Shown here: piece by piece, positions 1 to 7,664 of the stretch | Position numbering within the stretch: position 1 is the stretch's first letter | Layout: each line of letters starts with the position of its first letter | Source of the DNA: FW021-bin31 sp036278455 | GTDB lineage: Bacteria > Bacteroidota > Bacteroidia > Chitinophagales > Chitinophagaceae | Reading direction: 5' to 3' | Assembly (NCBI GenBank): GCA_036278455.1 | Contig: DASULB010000393.1 | Location: 1-12,840, forward strand | Length of the DNA stretch: 12,840 nt | Position numbers and translations under genes: made by a program | The notes under the pieces: generated by a model | The model's database searches: none | What the model was told of the DNA's origin: nothing | The model's input: the letters and a program-made list of their open reading frames with translations, nothing else

Positions 1-315
1 TACATTTTTAAATATTTAGTTGGTTTTTAAAGGATGTGTTAAAGATAGTAAATTCGATTTAAGATTTTAAAACACTCAACATTGAATATATCAATTTACA
101 TGTTCATTAACGGCGTTTGTACTCATATTTTTTCCACAGATGGGCATATTGTTCGCAGGGGAACGGAAGACAGGACCAGCATGTATTTACCAAAGCGTGA
201 AGAAATTGGAGGGCGTCGAATCATTCTTGGTGGAAATCTTTGTTTTGAGAGGTGTTGCGGTAAAGTACCTGATCGCCGGGTGGCCGAACGCCTGTCTCCC
301 GACAGATCGTTCATT

Positions 316-476
316 AGGTGAAGTTGTGTCATTCTTTAAGGAGCAGCACTTTAAAAAATGCTTATTTGTGATGGCGCCGAATGGATACGGGATGAACAGT
401 TGATCCCTATACCAGGACCAGGCAAATATTGGATTTCTGTCATGCAAAAGCGCTTTTATTTGAATATTGCAAATAA
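316..476 (+). pseudogene. frameshifted DDE transposase remnant (ISKra4-like)
   Basis: No intact reading frame exists, but three successive frames read like the central part of a DDE transposase. One frame gives KEQHFKK up to about position 357. A shifted frame starting at 358 gives LICDGAEWI, and a third frame from 420 gives RQILDFCHAKALLFEYCK before a stop at 474-476. The pair of motifs DGAxWI followed about 25 residues later by QILDFxHA is typical of ISKra4-like transposases, and the aspartates in these motifs would be catalytic. At least two frameshifts and a stop make it non-functional. Flanking sequence (about 80-315 and 477-580) is probably more of the same gene, but I cannot read it convincingly, and no terminal repeats were identified. 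Family assignment is from memory of the motif pattern. Confidence 0.42.
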
Positions 477-636
477 ATCGGCGTATATTCGGTGTGGAAG
501 GCTGCGGGTTTCTGGATTTTATTGATTCTTTAGTGAAGATGCGTTTGGACTCGTTTTTGAGACCCGGCGCCAAACTTCGATTGTGATCGTCAAACTTTTG
601 CGTTTTTTTTTAGTACAAATCAGCGCATCGTTTTCT

Positions 637-1089
637 ATGACAGGACCGATACTGAAACATTCCGTAATGCTGTTGTTTCTTATACCTTTTTGTGTTCAAT
701 GCCGTACAACGCAAACGAAACGAACAGGCGTAGAAGAAGAATATAAGTCACTATACATTCACCAGTTCAAGCTGACTTATTTGCGTAAAGTACTTCTGGC
801 CGGATTTAACCAGTCGAAGGCTATTAAAGCGATCATTAATTTTGACAAAAGCGGATTCACGGAACCCTTATTAACATTTGATGATGTACGGCTAATCGAC
901 AGCCTGGTAGCCGTTGGCAATGCACAAATGATGTCCGACTCAGCCAACAGTATCGGCAGGGTGGCTGAAGGAGCGGAAGGCAAGCATGTATTTGATTTAA
1001 TCCTTAAGAAGTTCGGGCATAAATGGATAGACAGTATAGCAGAACTGCGGTATAGAGGTTCCGGGATTCAAAGCATGTACAATGAGTAA
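637..1089 (+). CDS. small putative lipoprotein, weakly Tai4-like (possible immunity protein)
   Basis: The frame is open from 583. I prefer the start at 637 (MTGPILKHSVMLLF; 150 aa) or 667, because these place a hydrophobic signal segment ending in cysteine (LLFLIPFCVQC) at the N-terminus, as expected for an exported lipoprotein with a relaxed Bacteroidota lipobox. The mature part is about 130 residues, alpha-helical in character, with the stretches AGFNQSKAIKAIINFDKSG, LLTFDDVRLIDSLV and SIGRVAEGAEGKHVFD and a final KWIDSIAEL. This pattern reminds me of Tai4-type immunity proteins, which neutralise T6SS Tae4 amidase effectors in the periplasm. No amidase gene is next to it; the upstream flank is a transposase remnant. 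It could equally be an unrelated hypothetical lipoprotein. That it is coding is fairly secure; the function is tentative. Confidence 0.6.
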   Translation: MTGPILKHSVMLLFLIPFCVQCRTTQTKRTGVEEEYKSLYIHQFKLTYLRKVLLAGFNQSKAIKAIINFDKSGFTEPLLTFDDVRLIDSLVAVGNAQMMSDSANSIGRVAEGAEGKHVFDLILKKFGHKWIDSIAELRYRGSGIQSMYNE

Positions 1090-1196
1090 GCGGGGGCTGG
1101 CTGTTGGATTGGTGCAGCATTATATAGGGGCTACCGTATGAAACCCAATCGATTCAAAACTTCTAAACCCTATCCATTTTATTTAGTAAAATAATT

Positions 1197-3449
1197 ATGA
1201 AGAAAATCAGAAGCCTTATTTTAGCCGGAATCGTCTTGCCGGCCTTGAGCTTTGGCCAGTCAAAACTCCATCTCACAAGCTACGTAAATCCGTTTATAGG
1301 GACAACGGTTTTAACGGACTCCGCTGAACTCGGCTATAATCCGCCGTGGAGAACCTGGAATGGCCTGACGGGACCGGCCGCAACCGTACCGTTTGGAATG
1401 GTGCAGGTGGTTCCTGTTACTACCTACGGCAGTGGCAGTGGCTATGAATATGAGGTGAATACAATCAAAGCTTTCGCGCAGACAAGTGGAACCGATTGGG
1501 GAAAGCTTAACATTCCCATCATGCCCCTGGAAGGTGATAGTTTCACGGCCGATGATTTCGCTTCGGCCTATAGCCACTCAAACGAAGCGGCACATCCCGG
1601 ATATTATCAGGTTTTCCTGAAGCGCTATAAGATCAATGCAGAACTTACTGCTACCAAGAGATGCGCTTATCATAAATATACCTATATGGGGGGGCAAGAC
1701 AAGAAACTGGCATTCGATCTTGTTCACGCAGGCGGCGGCAGCAGCACCTGGGAACTCAAACAGGTCGGCAATAACATCGTTGCCGGGAAACAAGGCCACC
1801 TGTATTTCTACGCCGTCATGAATTACAAGATCAAGAGTATCGACATCTATAAACGTAATCCTGTCCAGCCTGACATTCCGCCTACCGGTCAGGGCGCAGG
1901 AGGTCAGAGGAAGCTTACCGGTGACATTGATGTTCCTGTCATCAGTTTCGAAAATTCAAACAAGCCTTTGGAGGTTAAAATTGGTATTTCGAATATAAGC
2001 CTTGACGGTGCAAAACTGAACTACAATACCGAAATAGCCAATAAGAGTTTCAAACAGGTTTATAAAGAAGCCGACGAAAGCTGGGAAAAACTCCTCGATA
2101 AAATCCAGGTTACCGGCGGAACAGAAAAGCAGAAAGTAATGTTCTACTCCTGCCTATACAGGCAGTTTTGGTACCCGGGCATTACCTGTGATGCCAACGG
2201 CCAGATTGCAACTTTTGGTTCAAGACCGGGAACTCATGTCAAAAATGGGATTTCCGCACCCTCACCAACCGTTACGATCCCCGGTTTTGAAACCTATTCG
2301 AGCCCTGGGTTCTGGGATACTTTTCGTACAAAACTGGTCCTTCTCGACATGCTCCTGCCCGATGTCAGCAACAACATCATCAAATCCTTACTTCTCACCG
2401 GGGCGCGTTCGGGATTCCTGCCTACATCGTTCCATGGCGATTTTGCTTCATCTTATATCACCGGTTCGTATCTTCGCGGCATAAAGGGCTACGACGTCCG
2501 GAAGGCTTACAGGCTGATGCTTGACAACGCCAACACGCCCACCAGTGACAGCGTAAGGGGCGCAAGGCCGCATAATGGCCAATATCTGAAACTCGGTTAT
2601 GTCCCTGAAGCAAATATTCCACATCCGGTAACTGAAACCGTGTCTACTGCCGGAACATCCAAAACACTGGAATTCGCGTATTCCGATTACTCCGTCGCCC
2701 TTATGGCCAAAGCGCTCGGCGATATGGATACGTATAAAACGATGATGAAGCGCAGCAAGAACTACAGGAACGTGTTCGATCCCCAGACGGAGCTTATGAG
2801 AGGCCGTCTTGCGGACGGAACATGGTACGCTCCGTTCTATCCGCTCTATCCTTATTACGAATTCATGTATCGCGAGGCAAACGCCTGGCAGGCATCGTTC
2901 TTCGTTCCTCAGGACACCAGGGGGCTTATCGCCCTGTACAAGAGTCCGGCAGATTTCGAGCTTAAAGTCGATTCACTCTTCTCAATTCCCTGGGGAGGGT
3001 ATGCTGTGGATAACCTGTCCTGCTTTCTCGGACAGTTCTGCATGGGTAACCAACCCGATTTCAACTACCCTTATCTCTATTATTTCATCAACAAACCAGA
3101 AAAATCACAGGCTATCCTTACCAAGCTCTTGTCAGATTATTTCGGAATGGGACCCAAAGGTCTCGCATTGGCCGGAATGGATGACCAGGGGTCCCTGACC
3201 GGATGGTATGTATTTAATGCAATGGGCATATTCCCTTATTCACCTGCAGACCCTGAATACATTGTATCGGTACCTATCTTTAATAAAATTCAAATGCGGC
3301 TCGGCGACGGAAAGACATTTACCATTGTCAGGAAAGGCAATGGTGAGAATATTGACAAAATTACGATCGGCAGAAAGCGGCTCAAAGGATGGTTCGTGCA
3401 TTACAATGATATGCGCAAGGGTAAAGAACTGGATATTTATACAAAATAG
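1197..3449 (+). CDS. secreted GH92 family glycosidase (alpha-mannosidase)
   Basis: A 750-aa exported glycoside hydrolase of family GH92, calcium-dependent exo-acting alpha-mannosidases that trim mannose from N-glycans and mannans. The N-terminus (MKKIRSLILAGIVLPALSFG) is a signal peptide. The N-terminal beta-sandwich begins with YVNPFIGT (about 29-36), then PAATVPFGMVQ and AFAQTSGTDWG. The catalytic alpha/alpha barrel shows GFWDTFRT (D374), YREANAWQ with the predicted general acid E560, and GMDDQGSLTGWYVFNAMG with acidic residues D662/D663 at the position of the base and calcium region. The glycine-rich motif differs from the usual GNDDxGQMSAW form, so this belongs to a divergent subgroup and its linkage specificity is uncertain. 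Length is normal for the family. The gene is monocistronic and convergent with the next hydrolase; no SusC/SusD genes are adjacent. Confidence 0.93.
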   Translation: MKKIRSLILAGIVLPALSFGQSKLHLTSYVNPFIGTTVLTDSAELGYNPPWRTWNGLTGPAATVPFGMVQVVPVTTYGSGSGYEYEVNTIKAFAQTSGTDWGKLNIPIMPLEGDSFTADDFASAYSHSNEAAHPGYYQVFLKRYKINAELTATKRCAYHKYTYMGGQDKKLAFDLVHAGGGSSTWELKQVGNNIVAGKQGHLYFYAVMNYKIKSIDIYKRNPVQPDIPPTGQGAGGQRKLTGDIDVPVISFENSNKPLEVKIGISNISLDGAKLNYNTEIANKSFKQVYKEADESWEKLLDKIQVTGGTEKQKVMFYSCLYRQFWYPGITCDANGQIATFGSRPGTHVKNGISAPSPTVTIPGFETYSSPGFWDTFRTKLVLLDMLLPDVSNNIIKSLLLTGARSGFLPTSFHGDFASSYITGSYLRGIKGYDVRKAYRLMLDNANTPTSDSVRGARPHNGQYLKLGYVPEANIPHPVTETVSTAGTSKTLEFAYSDYSVALMAKALGDMDTYKTMMKRSKNYRNVFDPQTELMRGRLADGTWYAPFYPLYPYYEFMYREANAWQASFFVPQDTRGLIALYKSPADFELKVDSLFSIPWGGYAVDNLSCFLGQFCMGNQPDFNYPYLYYFINKPEKSQAILTKLLSDYFGMGPKGLALAGMDDQGSLTGWYVFNAMGIFPYSPADPEYIVSVPIFNKIQMRLGDGKTFTIVRKGNGENIDKITIGRKRLKGWFVHYNDMRKGKELDIYTK

Positions 3450-3630
3450 CTTAAATGTTTTTATAATGAAGATGGGCGTATCAGTGATTAGAACCTTTGC
3501 CCGTTCTGCCTTGCATTGTGTATACCATGCCTCAAATACCATATCAACTATTGCCAAAGCGGGTACCTGATCTTGTCGGAATACTCGCTGAAATGTCTAT
3601 GTTTGTGCAGCTCTTGCAAAGCTTGTATTG

Positions 3631-5115
3631 TCATCTTGTAATGCGCATTGCAATATCTGTAGTAAACAAAGGGGTATAAAATGTATGGTCTCCCCCTTTG
3701 TGCTTTAAAACTTTGAACTTTCCATACCAGGCGCCTGCTGCAGGATTATACCATCTTACCCGGTAGACGCCTTTGGGGATGGACAGTGTGACAGTGTCAT
3801 GGAACGAGGCGATCTCTGCTACATAATCGCTGATGAACTGGCTAACATCGGGTACAGCATTATCGGGTTTACTATGATGAATATATAATGCATATTGTCT
3901 TCCTTTCTCAGCCAATACGCGGGTGATGGCCTTTCCGGGAGATCTTACCAATGTCCCTGGAGAATATTTCATTCGCAGGAAATCGAAGCTACTTATAAAT
4001 TGTTGCAAATGTTGGAGGTATTTTCTGATGGTATCTGCTCCGGGCGTTCCTTGCGGCTTTTCCGTTGTATATTCCCAACTTAGGTTATCATAAGCATCCC
4101 CTCCATGTAAGATGAAATCCCAGGCTTCGACACGAACATTGTCCGGGTTTGCATCTTTTAAGGATCCCATGGTTTCATCCATGCTGATCACTTTATTCAG
4201 GCGTAACAAAGAATCAAACCCCGGTATATTGGATATATGTACGTAATGATAGTTTGCGATATCGATATTGCTATTATCTACAATAGCCTGATCAGATGCT
4301 ATGAGATGCTTTTTTGGTAAAGACTTTTCAGTTTCACGGATGAGGGCAGCCATGTGAACATGCCATTTATCCACGAGTGATGAATCTTTGATTTCATTAT
4401 AAGGCTCGTTGGATATTTCGTAATACAGGTTATTAAATTTATTTAGTTCTTTTACAATTTTAATGACCATTGCGTCCTGCCTGGCAACAAGTGCGGAATC
4501 CTTCAACGACTGAAAGTAAAGAAACCCATTTTTTCTTTTTATCCCCACACCCTGGATATTGTTGTCGGGATATAAGGGCGAATAGGAATAGATACCATCG
4601 CTATATTGATTGCCAAAGAGCGTAAATTCCACCATGATTTTTCTTTTGGCGGCCTGTTTTAGGATGTCCTTTATCCTCGAAAAGTATCGCTCGTTCCATT
4701 TGTCCAGGTCAAATTTGTTACCGCCATTGGCATATCCCGGCGTATTGCTTCTTTCCCAGGGACATATCAGGCTGCCAGGTTGTGGCGCAAGTGTATTGCC
4801 GTATTGCATGAATTTTATGTCAGTCTTTCTTTCTACATAGGTGCCTGAAAAGATGCGGGTATTGTTCATCCCTTCTTTATGCAAAGCATTCAGATAAGGG
4901 AGATAATTAAAATTTAAGTTAATTAGCGCCCCATAATGTTCCGCGGATGTTATCAAAATAACTGGTTTCTCCTGGTACATTAGGTAATGATGGTTAGATG
5001 GGCACAGTTTAAGCGTATTTTGCGCGTCAAGCCTTGCCGGGGAAAGCATACCCATAAGGAATACTGTGAATATGCTGCACTTCATTATATGGTTATCAGT
5101 TTTCTTTTTTATCAT
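3631..5115 (-). CDS. secreted GH5-clan-like glycoside hydrolase
   Basis: A 494-aa exported protein. An alternative start at residue 11 (MKCSIFTVFLMG, position 5085) gives a more compact signal peptide ending near ARLDA. The body reads as a (beta/alpha)8 barrel: PVILITSAEHYGALINLNFN near 51-70, a strand with MNNTRIFSG (83-91), YYEISNEPY (231-239) with the predicted acid/base E237, and KVISMDET (308-315) with the predicted nucleophile E314. The 77-residue spacing of these glutamates suits clan GH-A retaining enzymes. The last 100 residues (from about 398) form a small beta domain with GVYRVRWYNPAAGAW, as found C-terminal in several Bacteroidota cellulase-like or DUF4038/GH140-type proteins. The exact GH family and substrate are not determined. 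It faces the GH92 gene tail to tail across 181 bp, so the two are not one operon but could act on related glycans. Confidence 0.82.
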   Translation of the reverse strand: MIKKKTDNHIMKCSIFTVFLMGMLSPARLDAQNTLKLCPSNHHYLMYQEKPVILITSAEHYGALINLNFNYLPYLNALHKEGMNNTRIFSGTYVERKTDIKFMQYGNTLAPQPGSLICPWERSNTPGYANGGNKFDLDKWNERYFSRIKDILKQAAKRKIMVEFTLFGNQYSDGIYSYSPLYPDNNIQGVGIKRKNGFLYFQSLKDSALVARQDAMVIKIVKELNKFNNLYYEISNEPYNEIKDSSLVDKWHVHMAALIRETEKSLPKKHLIASDQAIVDNSNIDIANYHYVHISNIPGFDSLLRLNKVISMDETMGSLKDANPDNVRVEAWDFILHGGDAYDNLSWEYTTEKPQGTPGADTIRKYLQHLQQFISSFDFLRMKYSPGTLVRSPGKAITRVLAEKGRQYALYIHHSKPDNAVPDVSQFISDYVAEIASFHDTVTLSIPKGVYRVRWYNPAAGAWYGKFKVLKHKGGDHTFYTPLFTTDIAMRITR

Positions 5116-5653
5116 AATTGATTTGATATTCTTTTATAAGAAGAATAATTAATTTGTTTTTTTGGATGCTTGACCTGCCGCGATAGTATCGTTTTACCAG
5201 GCAGTCCTGTCCGTACCTGATAAAGTTAAATAATTTGGCTGAGAATTTTGAATTCCCTCAAATAGCCCTACATCCGATACTATCCAGCCGTTCCATCAAC
5301 CTGCCTTCTTCAGTCGGTAGATAGAGATGCTTTGGGTATAATCGCCTGTTCTGTTGGTTGAATAGAGAAGCAGAAAGTGGCTTCTGCAGGTTTTGGGCAT
5401 TCGGTACCTCACTACTACGGGCTACTACTGCGTCCGCTGGGCAATTAAATCGTCCGCTTCATAGTTTACACCGGTAACTTCAGTTTGCGTGGCCGACAAA
5501 ATGTAATCAGGTGATCAGACGGACGCTGAAATTAAATTTGCGATTCAAAGATCCCTGATTCGCTGAGGATGTGAAGTATGAAACAGCGATAAGAGATCCT
5601 TGTCGTAATCTACCCCCTAAGTTGCCGCTGTTGCACCCGGCTGGAAATGGTAA
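5116..5653. other. intergenic stretch without a recognisable gene
   Basis: No convincing gene was found on either strand. The first 150 bp probably hold the promoter of the minus-strand hydrolase; a 7-bp inverted repeat, TATTCTT (5127-5133) with AAGAATA (5141-5147), lies just upstream of its start. On the minus strand around 5297-5400 about 34 codons read smoothly (HFLLLYSTNRTGDYTQSISI) like a strand pair of a beta-propeller enzyme, but the frame is closed on both sides. It may be the scrap of a decayed gene or chance. Confidence 0.5.
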
Positions 5654-5658
5654 TTGCA

Positions 5659-5674
5659 ACTATATTTGTATAGT
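5659..5674 (+). promoter_or_regulatory. palindrome overlapping a Bacteroidota-like -7 element
   Basis: ACTATATTTGTATAGT is a perfect inverted repeat of 6-bp arms around TTTG. It contains TATATTTG (5661-5668), an exact match to the Bacteroidota -7 consensus TAnnTTTG. No clear TTG -33 element is seen at the expected 19-21 bp upstream. It may be the regulated promoter of a gene now lost from 5675-6104. Tentative. Confidence 0.3.
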
Positions 5675-5839
5675 CATTGTCAGTATTTCAGATGGATATA
5701 CCTAGATGACGGCAAAAAACAAATTCTATCCCGGGTATTGCATGACAAATGGTTTGGAATGTGTGGCGCAATTGAACCGATAAAGAAGTCAATCAAAAGG
5801 GTCAATCAGGAAATGAATTGTGTAAAACCGCGGACCTTT

Positions 5840-6104
5840 ATGAGTAAGCATTATTTAAGCCTTGATGGCCGGGTTGGAGAAGGAACGATTTTCTTAAATC
5901 TATATTTGACGGAGAATCCATGGGCAACGTTGTTTTATTGATGACTAGTGAAGATCTCGTTGGTATTCGTGAACTGGTATGTAAAAAATACACCTTGCGC
6001 TGGGCGGAAACAGTGAAGAAAAGCGTGATGAAATGTTTGGTGCATTTAGCATGGGCGGTAGCGTAAATATTCCCCTCGCAGAGCAAAAGGGGTATGATAT
6101 TTAG
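5840..6104 (+). pseudogene. broken VOC/PhnB-like (glyoxalase-fold) gene
   Basis: Three frames together read like a shortened VOC-superfamily protein of the PhnB type. Frame 1 from ATG 5840 gives MSKHYLSLDGRVGEGTIF, resembling the usual N-terminus with YLxFDGNxEEAxxFY. Frame 2 from 5920 gives MGNVVLLMTSEDLVG, matching the central NVLMxSD strand. Frame 3 from 5985 gives KIHLALGGNSEEKRDEMFGA and then FSMGGSVNIPLAEQ, matching the highly typical LFxALxxGGxVxMPLxxQ segment. The frame then stops at 6102-6104, before the expected WGxxFGMxxDKFG end. Two frame changes, a missing middle and a missing C-terminus show it is dead. Intact members are about 130-150 aa and bind a metal or small molecules. It lies 90 bp upstream of a DoxX-like gene, a common sort of neighbour. 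Confidence 0.5.
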
Positions 6105-6195
6105 AGGGACCTATAAGTATGGCATACAATAGATGATCAATACCGGTGCAAAATAATGCGCTTGAGAATCGCTTAAATTTTAATTTTTTTTGAAG

Positions 6196-6621
6196 ATGAA
6201 AAAAGTAAGAATTATCTACTGGCTATTTACCGGATTGCTGGTTGCACTGATGTTGTTCAGCGGCATTGGCGGGCTGCTTAATCCCGAACAATCCATGGCC
6301 CTTATTACGGGTCATCTGGGTTATCCTGAATATTTTAATGCGCTGATCAGCACAGTAAAACTATTCGGTGTCGTAGCGATTTTAGTTCCCGGCTTTCCCA
6401 GATTGAAAGAATGGGCTTATGCCGGCTTTACGTTCGACCTTGGCATGGCTATTTATTCTTTTATTGCCGTGGGTGATCCGGTTACCGCTACATGGTTTAT
6501 GTTCCTGGGATTAATGCTGGTTTTTGGATCTTATATCTTTTATCATCGCAAAAGACGGTTGGCTGCAGGAGGTAGAGTCGCTGATGCTGTGGTGACGGAG
6601 CCGGAAATAAGCATGAGCTGA
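6196..6621 (+). CDS. DoxX-like integral membrane protein
   Basis: A 141-aa polytopic membrane protein of the DoxX-like family (the short Bacteroidota type often called DoxX family protein). I choose ATG 6196 (MKKVRIIYWLF) over the TTG two codons upstream. Four hydrophobic segments are visible: IIYWLFTGLLVALMLFSGIG, a second covering YFNALISTVKLFGVVAILVP, a third around WAYAGFTFDLGMAIYSFIAV, and a fourth at WFMFLGLMLVFGSYIFY. They are followed by a basic tail (HRKRR) that places the C-terminus in the cytoplasm. The GIGGLLNPE and YPEYFNALISTVKLFG patterns are characteristic of the family. The biochemical role of these proteins is poorly known; some are linked to thiol or sulfur redox chemistry. 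It appears monocistronic, with a decayed VOC-like gene upstream and no gene for about 530 bp downstream. Confidence 0.85.
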   Translation: MKKVRIIYWLFTGLLVALMLFSGIGGLLNPEQSMALITGHLGYPEYFNALISTVKLFGVVAILVPGFPRLKEWAYAGFTFDLGMAIYSFIAVGDPVTATWFMFLGLMLVFGSYIFYHRKRRLAAGGRVADAVVTEPEISMS

Positions 6622-7146
6622 TTGTATAAGGATAAAAGGATAATAAGATAGATGGCTGGTAGAAGTGAAAAATAGGCAGACGTGAGATGCTTATTCTGTG
6701 GCCGGTAGCAGAAGCATTTTAAGCATTCATTAACCGTCTGTGACAAAGAATTTCTGGTTCATCAAAAGCATTGACAGGCTGGAAGGAGGCAAAAAAATAC
6801 CTGGGGCTGGTAAATGTAGGGCGTTTCCACGATAGCGGTTGCCAGAGATATCATCCCTGGTCAGGCCGCACGAAGAAGTGGAAATAACCCGCAATCACCA
6901 TAATTTGCATGTGGACGGGCAAAATAAAGGGATTATTACCGTTAATACAAGAGCAGGAGATGTATTGGTATTGACGGCCGGAAAGTGAAATTAAGAGAGG
7001 CCAGGAAGACAATCGGAATAACAGCTGTTAAAGAATCGCAGGCTGCTTAGGATGTGGGTAATATCGGGGGCTACCGGATCTATCTGCATGCATTCATGAA
7101 TACCAGTTCTATGACTGTAATTGTGGGGTAGTTACCCTAGTGTCAT
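6622..7146. other. gene-poor stretch with a possible glycosidase C-terminal scrap
   Basis: No intact gene is seen. On the plus strand 6836-6988 is open for about 50 codons and ends with EVEITRNHHNLHVDG followed by GIITVNTRAGDVLVLTAGK and a stop. This cadence is like the last beta-strands of C-terminal sandwich domains of secreted glycoside hydrolases, but it has no start and the frame is closed upstream by a stop at 6833. Just after doxX, ATGCTTA (6687-6693) can pair with TAAGCAT (6720-6726), with an inner TTCTG/CAGAA pair: a possible transcript-end hairpin, without a U-tract. Confidence 0.3.
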
Positions 7147-7422
7147 TCAATGTGCGAACGCGATTGGTGCATTATAAGTCTTTCTCCATGCTTTATACGT
7201 GTCTTTAATAAAATCCATCAAATTGATATAGCTCATCAGATGAAGACAGATCACTGTAATCATATTAGCGAATGACTTCTTGGTTGCAGCCTTCTTTCTT
7301 ATTGCAACCATCAATAGCTGGGCTATTAATATACAGTATACCTGCATTTTAACCGCATTTTTGCTCGTGCCCCAAAAATATCTCAGAGGAAAGTTCTGTT
7401 TTATACAAGCTGGATAAGGATT
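7147..7422 (-). pseudogene. C-terminal remnant of an IS4-type transposase
   Basis: The minus-strand frame is open from just after a stop at 7423-7425 down to the stop at 7147. It reads IKQNFPLRYFWGTSKNAVKM, then QVYCILIAQLLMVAIRKK and LHLMSYINLMDFIK, ending KAWRKTYN and a short tail. The LKQNFxLxYFxGxSxNAxKxQ block with the hydrophobic LIAQLL segment and the LHLMSY motif is the familiar C-terminus of Bacteroidota IS4-family transposases, downstream of the catalytic glutamate region. Roughly the last 85-90 residues are present and the catalytic core is absent, so it cannot transpose. The truncation end (about 7422) lies less than 20 bp from the terminator/tRNA-end junction. The stretch 7100-7146 may contain the outer IS end, but no partner repeat is available to confirm it. 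Confidence 0.75.
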
Positions 7423-7438
7423 TTAGCCAAAATAAAAA

Positions 7439-7470
7439 TGGACAAACCGAAGAAAATTCCGGTTTGTCCA
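7439..7470 (-). terminator. strong stem-loop terminator (probably of a tRNA transcript)
   Basis: TGGACAAACCG (7439-7449) and CGGTTTGTCCA (7460-7470) form a perfect 11-bp stem with a 10-nt loop. On the minus strand the stem is followed by TTTTTATTTT, as in a Rho-independent terminator. The stem starts 5 bp after a sequence resembling a tRNA 3' end, so it fits the terminator of a minus-strand tRNA gene. The hairpin itself is symmetrical, but the U-tract favours the minus strand. Confidence 0.7.
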
Positions 7471-7475
7471 CTTGG

Positions 7476-7493
7476 GTGCCCAGGACTGGATTC
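7476..7493 (-). other. tRNA 3'-end fragment, candidate integration (att) site
   Basis: Read on the minus strand this is GAATCCAGTCCTGGGCAC, matching the T-loop 3' half, T-stem 3' strand, 7-nt acceptor strand (CCTGGGC) and discriminator A of a tRNA, leucine-like by acceptor and discriminator. The sequence further 5' (TTAGTGCTTAAA) no longer fits a tRNA, so only about 18-20 nt remain. A short 3' tRNA fragment followed by a terminator is what remains at the distal end when an element integrates into a tRNA gene. The intact tRNA would then lie beyond the right edge of the window. This identification is by pattern only. Confidence 0.45.
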
Positions 7494-7528
7494 TTTAAGC
7501 ACTAATCATCAATCTGTTATAAGTCAAG

Positions 7529-7599
7529 TCTGTCAAAATTCTGTCAGGAATGAGGGGTAGTTTTTACATTGGTTGACCACTGCATTCTTACCTGTCAGG
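7529..7599 (+). repeat. short CTGTCA repeats beside the candidate att site
   Basis: TCTGTCA occurs at 7529-7535 and 7540-7546, exactly 11 bp apart (one helical turn), and CTGTCAGG recurs at 7541-7548 and 7592-7599. Short phased repeats near an attachment site could be arm-type sites for a recombinase or excisionase. No integrase gene is visible, so this stays speculative. Confidence 0.3.
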
Positions 7600-7664
7600 T
7601 TAAAGATATAAAATTGCTTTATCAATCACAGTCAACACAATCAAGGGAATATCGCCTCAAGACT

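Noticed and set aside
3636..3653. Near-perfect palindrome TTGTAATGCGCATTGCAA at the end of the GH5-like gene
   Set aside because: Mostly overlaps coding sequence (last codons and stop); 16 of 18 symmetrical positions may be chance, and there is no T-run to make it a terminator.
3666..3701. 9-bp inverted repeat ACAAAGGGG/CCCCTTTGT
   Set aside because: Lies inside the coding sequence of the minus-strand hydrolase and needs an 18-nt loop; probably codon-driven.
5430..5526. GCGTCCG and CGGACGC as an inverted repeat
   Set aside because: Only 7 bp with over 80 bp between arms; not distinguishable from chance.
5654..5941. 95-codon plus-strand open frame
   Set aside because: The first 60 residues match nothing I recognise; only the end coincides with the VOC-like remnant, so it is listed as part of that pseudogene rather than as a gene.
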